Assembly (NCBI GenBank): GCA_014843695.1
Contig: CM026401.1
Coordinates: forward strand, 24,799,376 to 24,863,375
DNA length: 64,000 bases
Reading direction: 5' to 3'
Origin: Archivesica marissinica
Taxonomy: Eukaryota; Mollusca; Bivalvia; Venerida; Vesicomyidae
Positions 42,813-58,100 of the stretch are shown one piece after another. A program made the translations under genes and the position numbers. Every line of letters begins with the position of its first letter. The stretch's first letter is position 1. The notes below the pieces were generated by a model. The model was not told where the DNA came from. It did not search any database and saw only the letters and a list, made by a program, of their open reading frames with translations.

Positions 42813-45028
42813 TACACACTGTCATGTGTTATAGTACATAGCCCACACACTGTCATGTGTTATAGTACATAGCCCATATAATGTCATGTGTTATAGTACA
42901 TAGACCATATACTGTCATGTGTTATAGTACATAACCCACACACTGTCATATGTTATAGTAAATAGCCCATATACTGTCATGTGTTATAGTACATAACCCA
43001 CACACTGTCATGTGTTATAGTACATAACCCACATACTGTCATGTGTTATAGTACATAGCCCATATACTGTCATGTGTTATAGTACATAGCCCACCCATAT
43101 ACTGTCATGTGTTATAATACATAGACCACACACTGTCATATGTTATAGTACATAACCCACATACTGTCATGTGTTATAGTACATAGACCACACACTGTCA
43201 TATGTTATAGTACATAGCCCACACACTGTCATATGTTATAGTACATAGACCACATACTGTCATGTGTTATAGTACATATCCCACACACTGGCATGTGTTA
43301 TAGTACATAGCCCACATGCTGTCATATGTTATAGTACATAGCCCATATACTGTCCTCTGTTATAGTACATAACCCACACACTGTCATGTGTTATAGTACA
43401 TAACCCACACACTGTCCTCTGTTATAGTACATAACCCACACACTGTCATGTGTTATAGTACATAACCCACACACTGTCATGTGTTATAGTACATAGCCCA
43501 TATACTGTCCTCTGTTATAGTACATAGCCCATATACTGTCCTCTGTTATAGTACATAACCCACACAGTCATGTGTTATAGTACATAGACCACATACTGTC
43601 ATGTGTTATAGTACATATACCACATACTGTCATGTGTTATAGTACATACCCCACACACTGTCATGTGTTATAGTAAATAGCCCACACACTGTCATGTGTT
43701 ATAGTACATACACCACACACTGTCATGTGTTATAGTACATAGACCACATACTGTCATGTGTTATAGTACATAGACCACATACTGCCATAGTACATAGACT
43801 ACATACTGTCATGTGTTATAGTACATATACCACATACTGTCATGTGTTATAGTACATAGCCCACATGCTGTCATATGTTATAGTACATAGCCCACACACT
43901 GTCATGTGTTATAGTACATAGACCACATACTGTCATGTGTTATAGTACATACCCCACACACTGTCATGTGTTATAGTACATAGACCACATACTGTCATGT
44001 GTTATAGTACATAGACCACATACTGTCATGTGTTATAGTACATAGCCCACACACTGTCATGTGTTATAGTACATAGCCCACACACTGCCATGTGTTATAG
44101 TACATAGACCACATACTGTCATAGTACATGTACCACATACTGGCATGTGTTATAGTACATAGCCCACATACTGTCATGTGTTATAGTACATAGCCCACAT
44201 ACTGTCATGTGTTATAGTACATAGACCACATACTGTCATGTGCTATAGTACATAGCCCATATAATGTCATGTGTTATAGTAAATAGCCCACACACTGTCA
44301 TGTGTTATAGTACATACCCCACACACTGTCATGTGTTATAGTAAATAGCCCACATACTGTCATGTGTTATAGTACATAGCCCACATAATGTCATGTGTTA
44401 TAATACATAGCCCACATACTGTCATGTGTTATAGTACATAGACCACATACTGTCATGTGTTATAGTACATAGACCACATACTGTCATGTGTTATAGTACA
44501 TAGCCCACATACTGTCATGTGTTATAGTACATAGACCACATACTGTCATGTGTTATAGTACATAGACCACATACTGCCATAGTACATAGACCACATACTG
44601 TCATGTGTTATAGTACATATACCACATACTGTCATGTGTTATAGTACATAGACCACATACTGCCATATTACATATACCACATACTGTCATGTGTTATAGT
44701 ACATAGCCCACATACTGTCATGTGTTATAGTACATAGACCACATACTGCCATAGTACATAGACCACATACTGTCATGTGTTATAGTACATAGACCACATA
44801 CTGTCATGTGTTATAGCACATAGACCACATACTGTCATGTGTTATAGTACATAGACCACACACTGTCATGTGTTATAGTACATAGACCACATACTGTCAT
44901 GTGTTATAGTACATAGACCACATACTGTCATGTGTTATAGTACATAGACCACATACTGTCATGTGTTATAGTACATAGACCACATACTGTCATGTGTTAT
45001 AGTACATAGACCACATACTGTCATGTGT
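42813..45028. repeat. 31-bp minisatellite, about 71 copies
   Basis: The unit is ACATAGCCCACACACTGTCA plus TGTGTTATAGT, with GCCCA/GACCA/ACCCA and ACAC/ATAC alternation. Short units lacking TGTGTTATAG occur at several points (near 43.79, 44.58 and 44.75 kb). It lies just upstream of the acceptor of the 42.7-kb exon but shares no sequence with it. Confidence 0.95.
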
Positions 45029-46423
45029 ATACATATATACATTATTGAAGGTGATGATTAGAGGTTGTACTGTATGCTACAATGGAAAATATAAATGGGT
45101 TACCAACATTTGGGGCCTCTAATAAAAACATTTTTTTTATGGTAGGTAATTTTTATTTCCTCCAGAGTTATGGAGCAGACACAAATATGTGACGGACAGA
45201 TATATGACCATTCCTAGATCCGCCTCTAACTACATAGGTATGAATCAGTGTTTTCTAAATGACAAGACACACAATGAGAATCACTGAATGCGTTTTCTGT
45301 GATATAATAATATTTTGACAGCGGATTCTTTATATGGACCTTTCTGCGTGGATAAAATGTACATGATCACCTAGTACTTGTTCATTGACGAGACGCTTAC
45401 TTGTTACCTTAATGTACAACGAAGAGTTCAGATGATACAGATACGTCGGGAAATGTCCGTGCAGAATTAGTCTGTTAAATCTGAAACCCCAGAATATGAT
45501 TCCGCAGAAACAATTTCCGACAATGAATGTATTGAAACACTTTCACCTAGTGATAAGGCCAATAGTCCTGTTAAACATTAAACTGTACCAAAATGTGAAT
45601 TTATAACGTAGTGGGTGCAAAAAAATGTATGGTTAGTGCACAATTTTCCCATTTCCCAAACCTGAAGTTGGGTTGGTAGGTACACGTGTCGGTAGGAAAA
45701 TAAACATAATTTAATTTCCAAATGATGATAGCATCAGTGTAATAATAATTTGGACGGTAGGCAATAACTGGTTAAAGTAGAAATAAGAAACAATGATCAG
45801 ACAAATCAAGTTCAGCAGAAATAAATCTTTCATGAGAATCATGATACTATACATGTATATCATGATACTATACATGTATATCATGATACTATACATGTAT
45901 ATCATAAAATGATTGCCTGGATTTCAATATTGATATGCGTGTGTTCTTAACCTACACAGGAGAATGACAGGGTAGAACCAGCACTGAAGTGGAGAACCCG
46001 CCTCAGACACGGTCTCAGTTTATCATGTTGTTGTGCCATCAAATTTTGATGAATAAGAAACTGTAACTTTGTCAGATGTTGATTGGTTAAGCAGAATATT
46101 TATTCATAAGTAGACAGCTACAGCTAAAATGTGGTAAAGGGGGTCACACAATTTAGACCCTGGAGAAAACACTGATGAATCAAAAGTAATCTGCTGGAAC
46201 GAGAGACATGAACAAGTTAAGTGAAATCTAGTGCCCATGCATATTGTGAAACAAACACATCATATAACCGGAAATTTTGTAACAAATGGGTTGCATGGGT
46301 AAAAATAGATGTAATTTGACCAAGTCTCAACAATACACAATAACCAATGGTCCTTAAAACTACATAATTGTAACTACATGTACAAGATAACAAATGGTTC
46401 TCCATGGTACACAATAACCAATA
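45029..46423. other. Unique intron or upstream sequence with a possible decayed coding stretch
   Basis: Most is structureless. At 45480-45577 the plus strand reads a serine/aspartate/glutamate-rich stretch (ETPEYDSAETISDNECIETL) ending at a stop, with a similar acidic stretch in another frame just before; it may be a decayed coding exon or transposon gene. At 45840-45905 a 21-bp unit, ATCATGATACTATACATGTAT, is repeated three times. Confidence 0.35.
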
Positions 46424-47526
46424 CAGTCAAACCTCTCCACAGCAAACACCATCCGGATACACCCAAGATTGGTTGTTGTAGAGAGGTTGTTGTTCTAGGG
46501 AGGTTCAATTTTTTTGAAGTTTGGAAATGTGGGAATAGTCAGTTTTATCAGTTATGATTGCTCATACTGATTTGAATATAGAGTATACAGAATGGGGGTA
46601 CTACTTTCATTATATGATAGATTGAACTAAGATTGAATATCTGAGGACGCAATGTGTTAAAATCGCCAGATTATGCAAATTTATGACAATTGTGTACATT
46701 AATATTTTCAATACATCAAAGTCAAAAAGTGTGATAAATTACGCATTTCATATTTTAAAAAATAAGGATGTCAACGAGTAGCAATATTGATCCTCGAGTA
46801 CTCGGACACAGTTCCGATTGAATACAAGGTCCTCAGAAAAGATCATTTGATTTTTAGGATCGTATGTTTGATTTAATTTCAAATATTTGGTAAGTATTTC
46901 GGATGAGGCATGTCCGAAAACTGTTGTTAAATTATCTTATTATGGTATGTGATAAAAACATTGCATTGAATTACAGCTAAACCTGGGGCAATGAAAAATA
47001 CTTTACTCATTTTAATGAGATACGCATTTAAACAAACATATAAAGTTTATAAACAGTCTCCTCTATTGACAGATGAGGCATGTCCGTATACGGTATGCAC
47101 TGGCAAAATTCCTTTTTTACTCATCTTAGGCGATCAAAACAACCTGCCAATCATGTCAAGCTGTCTATTGAAAGAAATCCCGTAAACAATGATTATTTTC
47201 ACACTTACGTTCCAACCTGTAGATTATCCCCCCCCCGGATATGGTCCCAGATTAAAATACTTACTGTTTATTGAAAGGAACAATTGGCGATTGTTTGCGT
47301 CTTATGACACATACTTGTACAACCAGTTCTTTTTTTCAGACAAATTTTTGTCTCTTCTTGGGAGATTTTCTACATCGCTGGGTGTGAAATTGACTGTCGT
47401 TGTGTGTTGTTGGGAGGTGTCGTTCATGAGAGGTGAAATTGTATTAAAATACAACGGGTGGGAATAAAGGTGACGTTATAAAGAGGTTGTCGCTCATGGG
47501 AGGTGACGTTTGGGGAGGTGGGACTG
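46424..47526. mobile_element. 1.1-kb non-autonomous pogo/Tigger-like element
   Basis: The left end is CAGTCAAACCTCTCCACAGC and the reverse complement of the right end is CAGTCCCACCTCCCC, both flanked by TA (46422-46423 and 47527-47528). Subterminal AGGTTGT/AGGTGAC motifs recur. The first ten bases match the Tigger element at 23268, so the same transposase class may have moved it. Short frames inside (46991-47274) do not resemble transposase. Its right end lies ~40 bp from the 51-bp array. Confidence 0.75.
46764..46870. mobile_element. hAT-like terminus fragment nested in the pogo-like element
   Basis: GGATGTCAACGAGTAGC and CTCGAGTACTCGG match the ends of the hAT-type element at 7307-8078. 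No second terminus is seen, so it is a fragment or a diverged copy. Confidence 0.55.
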
Positions 47527-47564
47527 TAGGTACATAACAGAAAAGTCCAAGTAGTAATATAAAC

Positions 47565-50500
47565 TACAGAACAGATACATGTCAAACCATCGCTTACATA
47601 AGTGAAGTCGAGGACCACAGAACAGATACATGTCAAACAATCGCTTACATAAGTGAAGTCGAGGACCACAGAACAGATACATGTCAAACCATCGCTTACA
47701 TAAGTGAAGTCGAGGACCACAGAACAGATACATGTCAAACCATCGCTTACATAAGTGAAGTCGAGGACCACAGAACAGATACATGTCAAACCATCGCTTA
47801 CATAAGTGAAGTCTAGGACCACAGAACAGATACATGTCAAACCATCGCTTACATAAGTGAAGTCGAGGACCACAGAACAGATACATGTCAAACCATCGCT
47901 TACATAAGTGAAGTCTAGGACCACAGAACAGATACATGTCAAACCATCGCTTACATAAGTGAAGTCGAGGACCACAGAACAGATACATGTCAAACCATCG
48001 CTTACATAAGTGAAGTCGAAGACCACAGAACAGATACATGTCAAACCATCGCTTACATAAGTGAAGTCGAAGACAACAGAACAGATACATGTCAAACAAT
48101 CACTTACATAAGTGAAGTCGAGGACCACAGAACAGATACATGTAAAACCATCGCTTACATAAGTGAAGTCGAGGACCACAGAACAGATACATGTCAAACC
48201 ATCGCTTACATAAGTGAAGTCGAGGACCACAGAACAGATACATGTAAAACCATCGCTTACATAAGTGAAGTCGAAGACCACAGAACAGATACATGTCAAA
48301 CCATCGCTTACATAAGTGAAGTCGAAGACAACAGAACAGATACATGTCAAACAATCACTTACATAAGTGAAGTCGAGGACCACAGAACAGATACATGTCA
48401 AACCATCGCTTACATAAGTGAAGTCGAAGACCACAGAACAGATACATGTCAAACCATCGCTTACATAAGTGAAGTCTAGGACCACAGAACAGATACATGT
48501 AAAACGATCGCTTACATAAGTGAAGTCGAGGACCACAGAACAGATACATGTCAAACCATCGCTTACATAAGTGAAGTCAGAAGAAAGATAATGTAAACAT
48601 CCTTAATAAGTGAAGTCGAGGACCACAGAACAGATACATGTCAAACCATCGCTTACATAAGTGAAGTCGAAGACCACAGAACAGATACATGTCAAACCAT
48701 CGCTTACATAAGTGAAGTCGAAGACAACAGAACAGATACATGTCAAACAATCACTTACATAAGTGAAGTCGAGGACCACAGAACAGATACATGTAAAACC
48801 ATCGCTTACATAAGTGAAGTCGAGGACCACAGAACAGATACATGTCAAACCATCGCTTACATAAGTGAAGTCGAGGACCACAGAACAGATACATGTCAAA
48901 CCATCGCTTACATAAGTGAAGTCTAGGACCACAGAACAGATACATGTCAAACCATCGCTTACATAAGTGAAGTCTAGGACCACAGAACAGATACATGTCA
49001 AACCATCGCTTACATAAGTGAAGTCGAGGACCACAGAACAGATACATGTCAAACCATCGCTTACATAAGTGAAGTCTAGGACCACAGAACAGATACATGT
49101 CAAACCATCGCTTACATAAGTGAAGTCTAGGACCACAGAACAGATACATGTCAAACATCGCTTACATAAGTGAAGTCGAGGACCACAGAACAGATACATG
49201 TCAAACCATCGCTTACATAAGTGAAGTCGAGGACCACAGAACAGATACATGTCAAACCATCGCTTACATAAGTGAAGTCTAGGACCACAGAACAGATACA
49301 TGTCAAACCATCGCTTACATAAGTGAAGTCGAGGACCACAGAACAGATACATGTCAAACCATCGCTTACATAAGTGAAGTCTAGGACCACAGAACAGATA
49401 CATGTCAAACCATCGCTTACATAAGTGAAGTCGAGGACCACAGAACAGATACATGTCAAACCATCGCTTACATAAGTGAAGTCGAAGACCACAGAACAGA
49501 TACATGTCAAACCATCGCTTACATAAGTGAAGTCGAAGACAACAGAACAGATACATGTCAAACAATCACTTACATAAGTGAAGTCGAGGACCACAGAACA
49601 GATACATGTAAAACCATCGCTTACATAAGTGAAGTCGAGGACCACAGAACAGATACATGTAAAACCATCGCTTACATAAGTGAAGTCGAGGACCACAGAA
49701 CAGATACATGTAAAACCATCGCTTACATAAGTGAAGTCGAAGACCACAGAACAGATACATGTCAAACCATCGCTTACATAAGTGAAGTCGAAGACCACAG
49801 AACAGATACATGTCAAACCATCGCTTACATAAGTGAAGTCGAGGACCACAGAACAGATACATGTCAAACCATCGCTTACATAAGTGAAGTCGAAGACCAC
49901 AGAACAGATACATGTCAAACCATCGCTTACATAAGTGAAGTCTAGGACCACAGAACAGATACATGTAAAACGATCGCTTACATAAGTGAAGTCGAGGACC
50001 ACAGAACAGATACATGTCAAACCATCGCTTACATAAGTGAAGTCTAGGACCACAGAACAGATACATGTCAAACCATCGCTTACATAAGTGAAGTCGAGGA
50101 CAACAGAACAGATACATGTCAAACCATCGCTTACATAAGTGAAGTCGAAGACCACAGAACAGATACATGTCAAACCATCGCTTACATAAGTGAAGTCGAA
50201 GACAACAGAACAGATACATGTCAAACAATCACTTACATAAGTGAAGTCGAGGACCACAGAACAGATACATGTAAAACCATCGCTTACATAAGTGAAGTCG
50301 AGGACCACAGAACAGATACATGTCAAACCATCGCTTACATAAGTGAAGTCGAGGACCACAGAACAGATACATGTAAAACCATCGCTTACATAAGTGAAGT
50401 CTAGGACCACAGAACAGATACATGTCAAACCATCGCTTACATAAGTGAAGTCTAGGACCACAGAACAGATACATGTCAAACCATCGCTTACATAAGTGAA

Positions 50501-53500
50501 GTCTAGGACCACAGAACAGATACATGTCAAACCATCGCTTACATAAGTGAAGTCTAGGACCACAGAACAGATACATGTCAAACCATCGCTTACATAAGTG
50601 AAGTCTAGGACCACAGAACAGATACATGTCAAACATCGCTTACATAAGTGAAGTCTAGGACCACAGAACAGATACATGTCAAACCATCGCTTACATAAGT
50701 GAAGTCGAGGACCACAGAACAGATACATGTCAAACCATCGCTTACATAAGTGAAGTCTAGGACCACAGAACAGATACATGTCAAACCATCGCTTACATAA
50801 GTGAAGTCGAGGACCACAGAACAGATACATGTCAAACCATCGCTTACATAAGTGAAGTCGAGGACCACAGAACAGATACATGTAAAACAATCACTTACAT
50901 AAGTGAAGTCTAAGACGACAGAACAGATATATGTCAAACATCGCTTACATAAGTGAAGTCTAGGACCACAGAACAGATATATGTCAAACATCGCTTACAT
51001 ACGTGAAGTCGAGGACCACAGAACAGATACATGTAAAACCATCGCTTACATAAGTGAAGTCGAGGACCACAGAACAGATACATGTCAAACCATCGCTTAC
51101 ATAAGTGAAGTCTAGGACCACAGAACAGATACATGTCAAACAATCGCTTACATAAGTGAAGTCGAAGACAACAGAACAGATACATGTCAAACAATCACTT
51201 ACATAAGTGAAGTCGAGGACCACAGAACAGATACATGTAAAACCATCGCTTACATAAGTGAAGTCGAGGACCACAGAACAGATACATGTCAAACCATCGC
51301 TTACATAAGTGAAGTCTAGGACCACAGAACAGATACATGTCAAACCATCGCTTACATAAGTGAAGTCGAGGACCACAGAACAGATACATGTCAAACCATC
51401 GCTTACATAAGTGAAGTCTAGGACGACAGAACAGATATATGTCAAACATCGCTTACATAAGTGAAGTCTAGGACCACAGAACAGATATATGTCAAACATC
51501 GCTTACATACGTGAAGTCGAGGACCACAGAACAGATACATGTAAAACCATCGCTTACATAAGTGAAGTCGAGGACCACAGAACAGATACATGTCAAACCA
51601 TCGCTTACATAAGTGAAGTCGAAGACAACAGAACAGATACATGTCAAACAATCACTAACATAAGTGAAGTCGAGGACCACAGAACAGATACATGTCAAAC
51701 CATCGCTTACATAAGTGAAGTCGAGGACCACAGAACAGATACATGTCAAACCATCGCTTACATAAGTGAAGTCGAGGACCACAGAACAGATACATGTCAA
51801 ACCATCGCTTACATAAGTGAAGTCTAGGACCACAGAACAGATACATGTCAAACCATCGCTTACATAAGTGAAGTCGAAGACCACAGAACAGATACATGTC
51901 AAACAATCGCTTACATAAGTGAAGTCGAGGACCACAGAACAGATACATGTAAAACCATCGCTTACATAAGTGAAGTCGAGGACCACAGAACAGATACATG
52001 TCAAACCATCGCTTACATAAGTGAAGTCGAAGACCACAGAACAGATACATGTCAAACCATCGCTTACATAAGTGAAGTCTAGGACCACAGAACAGATACA
52101 TGTCAAACCATCGCTTACATAAGTGAAGTCGAGGACCACAGAACAGATACATGTCAAACCATCGCTTACATAAGTGAAGTCTAGGACGACAGAACAGATA
52201 TATGTCAAACATCGCTTACATAAGTGAAGTCGAGGACGACAGAACAGATATATGTCAAACATCGCTTACATACGTGAAGTCGAGGACCACAGAACAGATA
52301 CATGTAAAACCATCGCTTACATAAGTGAAGTCGAGGACCACAGAACAGATACATGTCAAACCATCGCTTACATAAGTGAAGTCGAAGACAACAGAACAGA
52401 TACATGTCAAACAATCACTTACATAAGTGAAGTCGAGGACCACAGAACAGATACATGTAAAACCATCGCTTACATAAGTGAAGTCGAGGACCACAGAACA
52501 GATACATGTCAAACCATCGCTTACATAAGTGAAGTCGAGGACCACAGAACAGATACATGTCAAACCATCGCTTACATAAGTGAAGTCGAAGACCACAGAA
52601 CAGATACATGTCAAACCATCGCTTACATAAGTGAAGTCTAGGACCACAGAACAGATACATGTAAAACCATCGCTTACATAAGTGAAGTCGAGGACCACAG
52701 AACAGATACATGTCAAACCATCGCTTACATAAGTGAAGTCTAGGACCACAGAACAGATACATGTCAAACATCTTACTAAGTGAAGTCAGGACACAGAACA
52801 GATACATGTCAAACCATCGCTTACATAAGTGAAGTCGAAGACCACAGAACAGATACATGTCAAACCATCGCTTACATAAGTGAAGTCGAAGACAACAGAA
52901 CAGATACATGTCAAACAATCACTTACATAAGTGAAGTCGAGGACCACAGAACAGATACATGTAAAACCATCGCTTACATAAGTGAAGTCGAGGACCACAG
53001 AACAGATACATGTCAAACCATCGCTTACATAAGTGAAGTCGAGGACCACAGAACAGATACATGTAAAACCATCGCTTACATAAGTGAAGTCGAGGACCAC
53101 AGAACAGATACATGTCAAACCATCGCTTACATAAGTGAAGTCGAGGACCACAGAACAGATACATGTCAAACCATCGCTTACATAAGTGAAGTCGAGGACC
53201 ACAGAACAGATACATGTCAAACCATCGCTTACATAAGTGAAGTCGAGGACCACAGAACAGATACATGTCAAACCATCGCTTACATAAGTGAAGTCGAGGA
53301 CCACAGAACAGATACATGTCAAACCATCGCTTACATAAGTGAAGTCGAGGACCACAGAACAGATACATGTCAAACCATCGCTTACATAAGTGAAGTCGAG
53401 GACCACAGAACAGATACATGTCAAACCATCGCTTACATAAGTGAAGTCGAGGACCACAGAACAGATACATGTCAAACCATCGCTTACATAAGTGAAGTCG

Positions 53501-54156
53501 AGGACCACAGAACAGATACATGTCAAACCATCGCTTACATAAGTGAAGTCTAGGACCACAGAACAGATACATGTCAAACCATCGCTTACATAAGTGAAGT
53601 CGAGGACCACAGAACAGATACATGTCAAACCATCGCTTACATAAGTGAAGTCGAGGACCACAGAACAGATACATGTCAAACCATCGCTTACATAAGTGAA
53701 GTCTAGGACCACAGAACAGATATATGTCAAACATCGCTTACATAAGTGAAGTCTAGGACCACAGAACAGATATATGTCAAACATCGCTTACATAAGTGAA
53801 GTCGAGGACCACAGAACAGATACATGTAAAACCATCGCTTACATAAGTGAAGTCGAGGACCACAGAACAGATACATGTCAAACCATCGCTTACATAAGTG
53901 AAGTCGAAGGCAACAGAACAGATACATGTCAAACAATCGCTTACATAAGTGAAGTCGAGGACCACAGAACAGATACATGTCAAACATCGCTTACATAAGT
54001 GAAGTCGAGGACCACAGAACAGATACATGTCAAACCATCGCTTACATAAGTGAAGTCGAGGACCACAGAACAGATACATGTCAAACCATCGCTTACATAA
54101 GTGAAGTCGAGGACCACAGAACAGATACATGTCAAACCATCGCTTACATAAGTGAA
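47565..54156. repeat. 51-bp satellite/minisatellite array, left part
   Basis: The unit is GACCACAGAACAGATACATG / TCAAACCATCGCTTACATAA / GTGAAGTCGAG, 51 bp (17 codons), about 129 copies here. Main variants are TCGAGG/TCTAGG/TCGAAG, TGTCAAACC/TGTAAAACC, ATCGCT/ATCACT and a one-base-short AAACATCG form. Because 51 is a multiple of three, frames stay open for hundreds of codons on both strands; only TCTAGG (TAG) and the short units break them. On the minus strand each unit reads ACTTAT followed by GTAAGC, a donor-like motif. Confidence 0.97.
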
Positions 54157-55156
54157 NNNNNNNNNNNNNNNNNNNNNNNNNNNNNNNNNNNNNNNNNNNN
54201 NNNNNNNNNNNNNNNNNNNNNNNNNNNNNNNNNNNNNNNNNNNNNNNNNNNNNNNNNNNNNNNNNNNNNNNNNNNNNNNNNNNNNNNNNNNNNNNNNNNN
54301 NNNNNNNNNNNNNNNNNNNNNNNNNNNNNNNNNNNNNNNNNNNNNNNNNNNNNNNNNNNNNNNNNNNNNNNNNNNNNNNNNNNNNNNNNNNNNNNNNNNN
54401 NNNNNNNNNNNNNNNNNNNNNNNNNNNNNNNNNNNNNNNNNNNNNNNNNNNNNNNNNNNNNNNNNNNNNNNNNNNNNNNNNNNNNNNNNNNNNNNNNNNN
54501 NNNNNNNNNNNNNNNNNNNNNNNNNNNNNNNNNNNNNNNNNNNNNNNNNNNNNNNNNNNNNNNNNNNNNNNNNNNNNNNNNNNNNNNNNNNNNNNNNNNN
54601 NNNNNNNNNNNNNNNNNNNNNNNNNNNNNNNNNNNNNNNNNNNNNNNNNNNNNNNNNNNNNNNNNNNNNNNNNNNNNNNNNNNNNNNNNNNNNNNNNNNN
54701 NNNNNNNNNNNNNNNNNNNNNNNNNNNNNNNNNNNNNNNNNNNNNNNNNNNNNNNNNNNNNNNNNNNNNNNNNNNNNNNNNNNNNNNNNNNNNNNNNNNN
54801 NNNNNNNNNNNNNNNNNNNNNNNNNNNNNNNNNNNNNNNNNNNNNNNNNNNNNNNNNNNNNNNNNNNNNNNNNNNNNNNNNNNNNNNNNNNNNNNNNNNN
54901 NNNNNNNNNNNNNNNNNNNNNNNNNNNNNNNNNNNNNNNNNNNNNNNNNNNNNNNNNNNNNNNNNNNNNNNNNNNNNNNNNNNNNNNNNNNNNNNNNNNN
55001 NNNNNNNNNNNNNNNNNNNNNNNNNNNNNNNNNNNNNNNNNNNNNNNNNNNNNNNNNNNNNNNNNNNNNNNNNNNNNNNNNNNNNNNNNNNNNNNNNNNN
55101 NNNNNNNNNNNNNNNNNNNNNNNNNNNNNNNNNNNNNNNNNNNNNNNNNNNNNNNN
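54157..55156. other. Assembly gap, 1000 N
   Basis: Exactly 1000 undetermined bases inside the 51-bp array. A round number suggests a placeholder of unknown true size, so the array length is a minimum. Open frames of X residues over it have no meaning. Confidence 0.98.
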
Positions 55157-58100
55157 ATGTAAAACCATCGCTTACATAAGTGAAGTCGAGGACCACAGAA
55201 CAGATACATGTCAAACCATCGCTTACATAAGTGAAGTCTAGGACCACAGAACAGATACATGTCAAACAATCGCTTACATAAGTGAAGTCGAAGACAACAG
55301 AACAGATACATGTCAAACAATCACTTACATAAGTGAAGTCGAGGACCACAGAACAGATACATGTAAAACCATCGCTTACACAAGTGAAGTCTAGGACCAC
55401 AGAACAGATACATGTCAAACCATCGCTTACATAAGTGAAGTCTAGGACCACAGAACAGATACATGTCAAACATCGCTTACATAAGTGAAGTCTAGGACGA
55501 CAGAACAGATATATGTCAAACATCGCTTACATACGTGAAGTCGAGGACCACAGAACAGATACATGTAAAACTATCGCTTACATAAGTGAAGTCGAGGACC
55601 ACAGAACAGATACATGTCAAACCATCGCTTACATAAGTGAAGTCGAAGACAACAGAACAGATACATGTCAAACAATCACTAACATAAGTGAAGTCGAGGA
55701 CCACAGAACAGATACATGTAAAACCATCGCTTACATAAGTGAAGTCGAGGACCACAGAACAGATACATGTCAAACCATCGCTTACATAAGTGAAGTCGAG
55801 GACCACAGAACAGATACATGTCAAACCATCGCTTACATAAGTGAAGTCGAGGACCACAGAACAGATACATGTAAAACCATCGCTTACATAAGTGAAGTCG
55901 AGGACAACAGAACAGATACATGTAAAACCATCGCTTACATAAGTGAAGTCGAAGACCACAGAACAGATACATGTCAAACCATCGCTTACATAAGTGAAGT
56001 CGAAGACAACAGAACAGATACATGTCAAACAATCACTTACATAAGTGAAGTCGAGGACCACAGAACAGATACATGTCAAACCATCGCTTACATAAGTGAA
56101 GTCGAGGACCACAGAACAGATACATGTCAAACCATCGCTTACATAAGTGAAGTCGAGGACCACAGAACAGATACATGTCAAACCATCGCTTACATAAGTG
56201 AAGTCTAGGACCACAGAACAGATACATGTAAAACCATCGCTTACATAAGTGAAGTCGAGGACCACAGAACAGATACATGTCAAACCATCGCTTACATAAG
56301 TGAAGTCGAGGACCACAGAACAGATACATGTCAAACCATCGCTTACATAAGTGAAGTCGAGGACCACAGAACAGATACATGTCAAACCATCGCTTACATA
56401 AGTGAAGTCGAGGACCACAGAACAGATACATGTCAAACCATCGCTTACATAAGTGAAGTCGAGGACCACAGAACAGATACATGTCAAACCATCGCTTACA
56501 TAAGTGAAGTCGAGGACCACAGAACAGATACATGTAAACATCGCTTACATAGGAAGTCAGACCACAGAACAGATACATGTCAAACCATCGCTTACATAGT
56601 GAAGTCTAGGACCACAGAACAGATACATGTCAAACCATCGCTTACATAAGTGAAGTCGAGGACCACAGAACAGATACATGTCAAACCATCGCTTACATAA
56701 GTGAAGTCTAGGACCACAGAACAGATACATGTCAAACCATCGCTTACATAAGTGAAGTCGAGGACCACAGAACAGATATATGTCAAACATCGCTACATAG
56801 TGAAGTCGAGGACCACAGAACAGATACATGTAAAACCATCGCTTACATAAGTGAAGTCGAGGACCACAGAACAGATACATGTCAAACCATCGCTTACATA
56901 AGTGAAGTCGAGGACCACAGAACAGATACATGTCAAACCATCGCTTACATAAGTGAAGTCGAGGACCACAGAACAGATACATGTAAAACCATCGCTTACA
57001 TAAGTGAAGTCGAGGACCACAGAACAGATACATGTCAAACCATCGCTTACATAAGTGAAGTCGAAGACCACAGAACAGATACATGTCAAACCATCGCTTA
57101 CATAAGTGAAGTCGAAGACCACAGAACAGATACATGTCAAACCATCGCTTACATAAGTGAAGTCTAAGGACCACAGAACAGATACATCTAAAACGATCGC
57201 TTACATAAGTGAAGTCTAGGACCACAGAACAGATACATGTCAAACGATCGCTTACATAAGTGAAGTCTAGGACCACAGAACAGATACATGTCAAACCATC
57301 ACTTACATAAGTGAAGTCGAGGACAACAGAACAGATACATGTCAAACCATCGCTTACATAAGTGAAGTCGAAGACCACAGAACAGATACATGTCAAACCA
57401 TCGCTTACATAAGTGAAGTCGAAGACAACAGAACAGATACATGTCAAACAATCACTTACATAAGTGAAGTCGAGGACCACAGAACAGATACATGTAAAAC
57501 CATCACTTACATAAGTGAAGTCGAGGACCACAGAACAGATACATGTAAAACCATCGCTTACATAAGTGAAGTCGAGGACCACAGAACAGATACATGTCAA
57601 ACCATCGCTTACATAAGTGAAGTCGAAGACCACAGAACAGATACATGTCAAACCATCGCTTACATAAGTGAAGTCGAAGACAACAGAACAGATACATGTC
57701 AAACAATCACTTACATAAGTGAAGTCGAGGACCACAGAACAGATACATGTAAAACCATCGCTTACATAAGTGAAGTCGAGGACCACAGAACAGATACATG
57801 TCAAACCATCGCTTACATAAGTGAAGTCGAGGACCACAGAACAGATACATGTCAAACCATCGCTTACATAAGTGAAGTCGAGGACCACAGAACAGATACA
57901 TGTCAAACCATCGCTTACATAAGTGAAGTCGAGGACCACAGAACAGATACATGTCAAACCATCGCTTACATAAGTGAAGTCGAGGACCACAGAACAGATA
58001 CATGTCAAACCATCGCTTACATAAGTGAAGTCGAAGACCACAGAACAGATACATGTCAAACCATCGCTTACATAAGTGAAGTCGAGGACCACAGAACAGA

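Noticed and set aside
45425..45590. A plus-strand acidic coding exon (ETPEYDSAETISDNE)
   Set aside because: It is suggestive, but frames break within 100 bp and no start, splice site or homologue is recognised.
45955..46000. A 32-bp micro-exon on the minus strand with AG and GT borders
   Set aside because: Its phase does not fit the 42.7-kb exon, which starts on a codon border, and it is too short to support.
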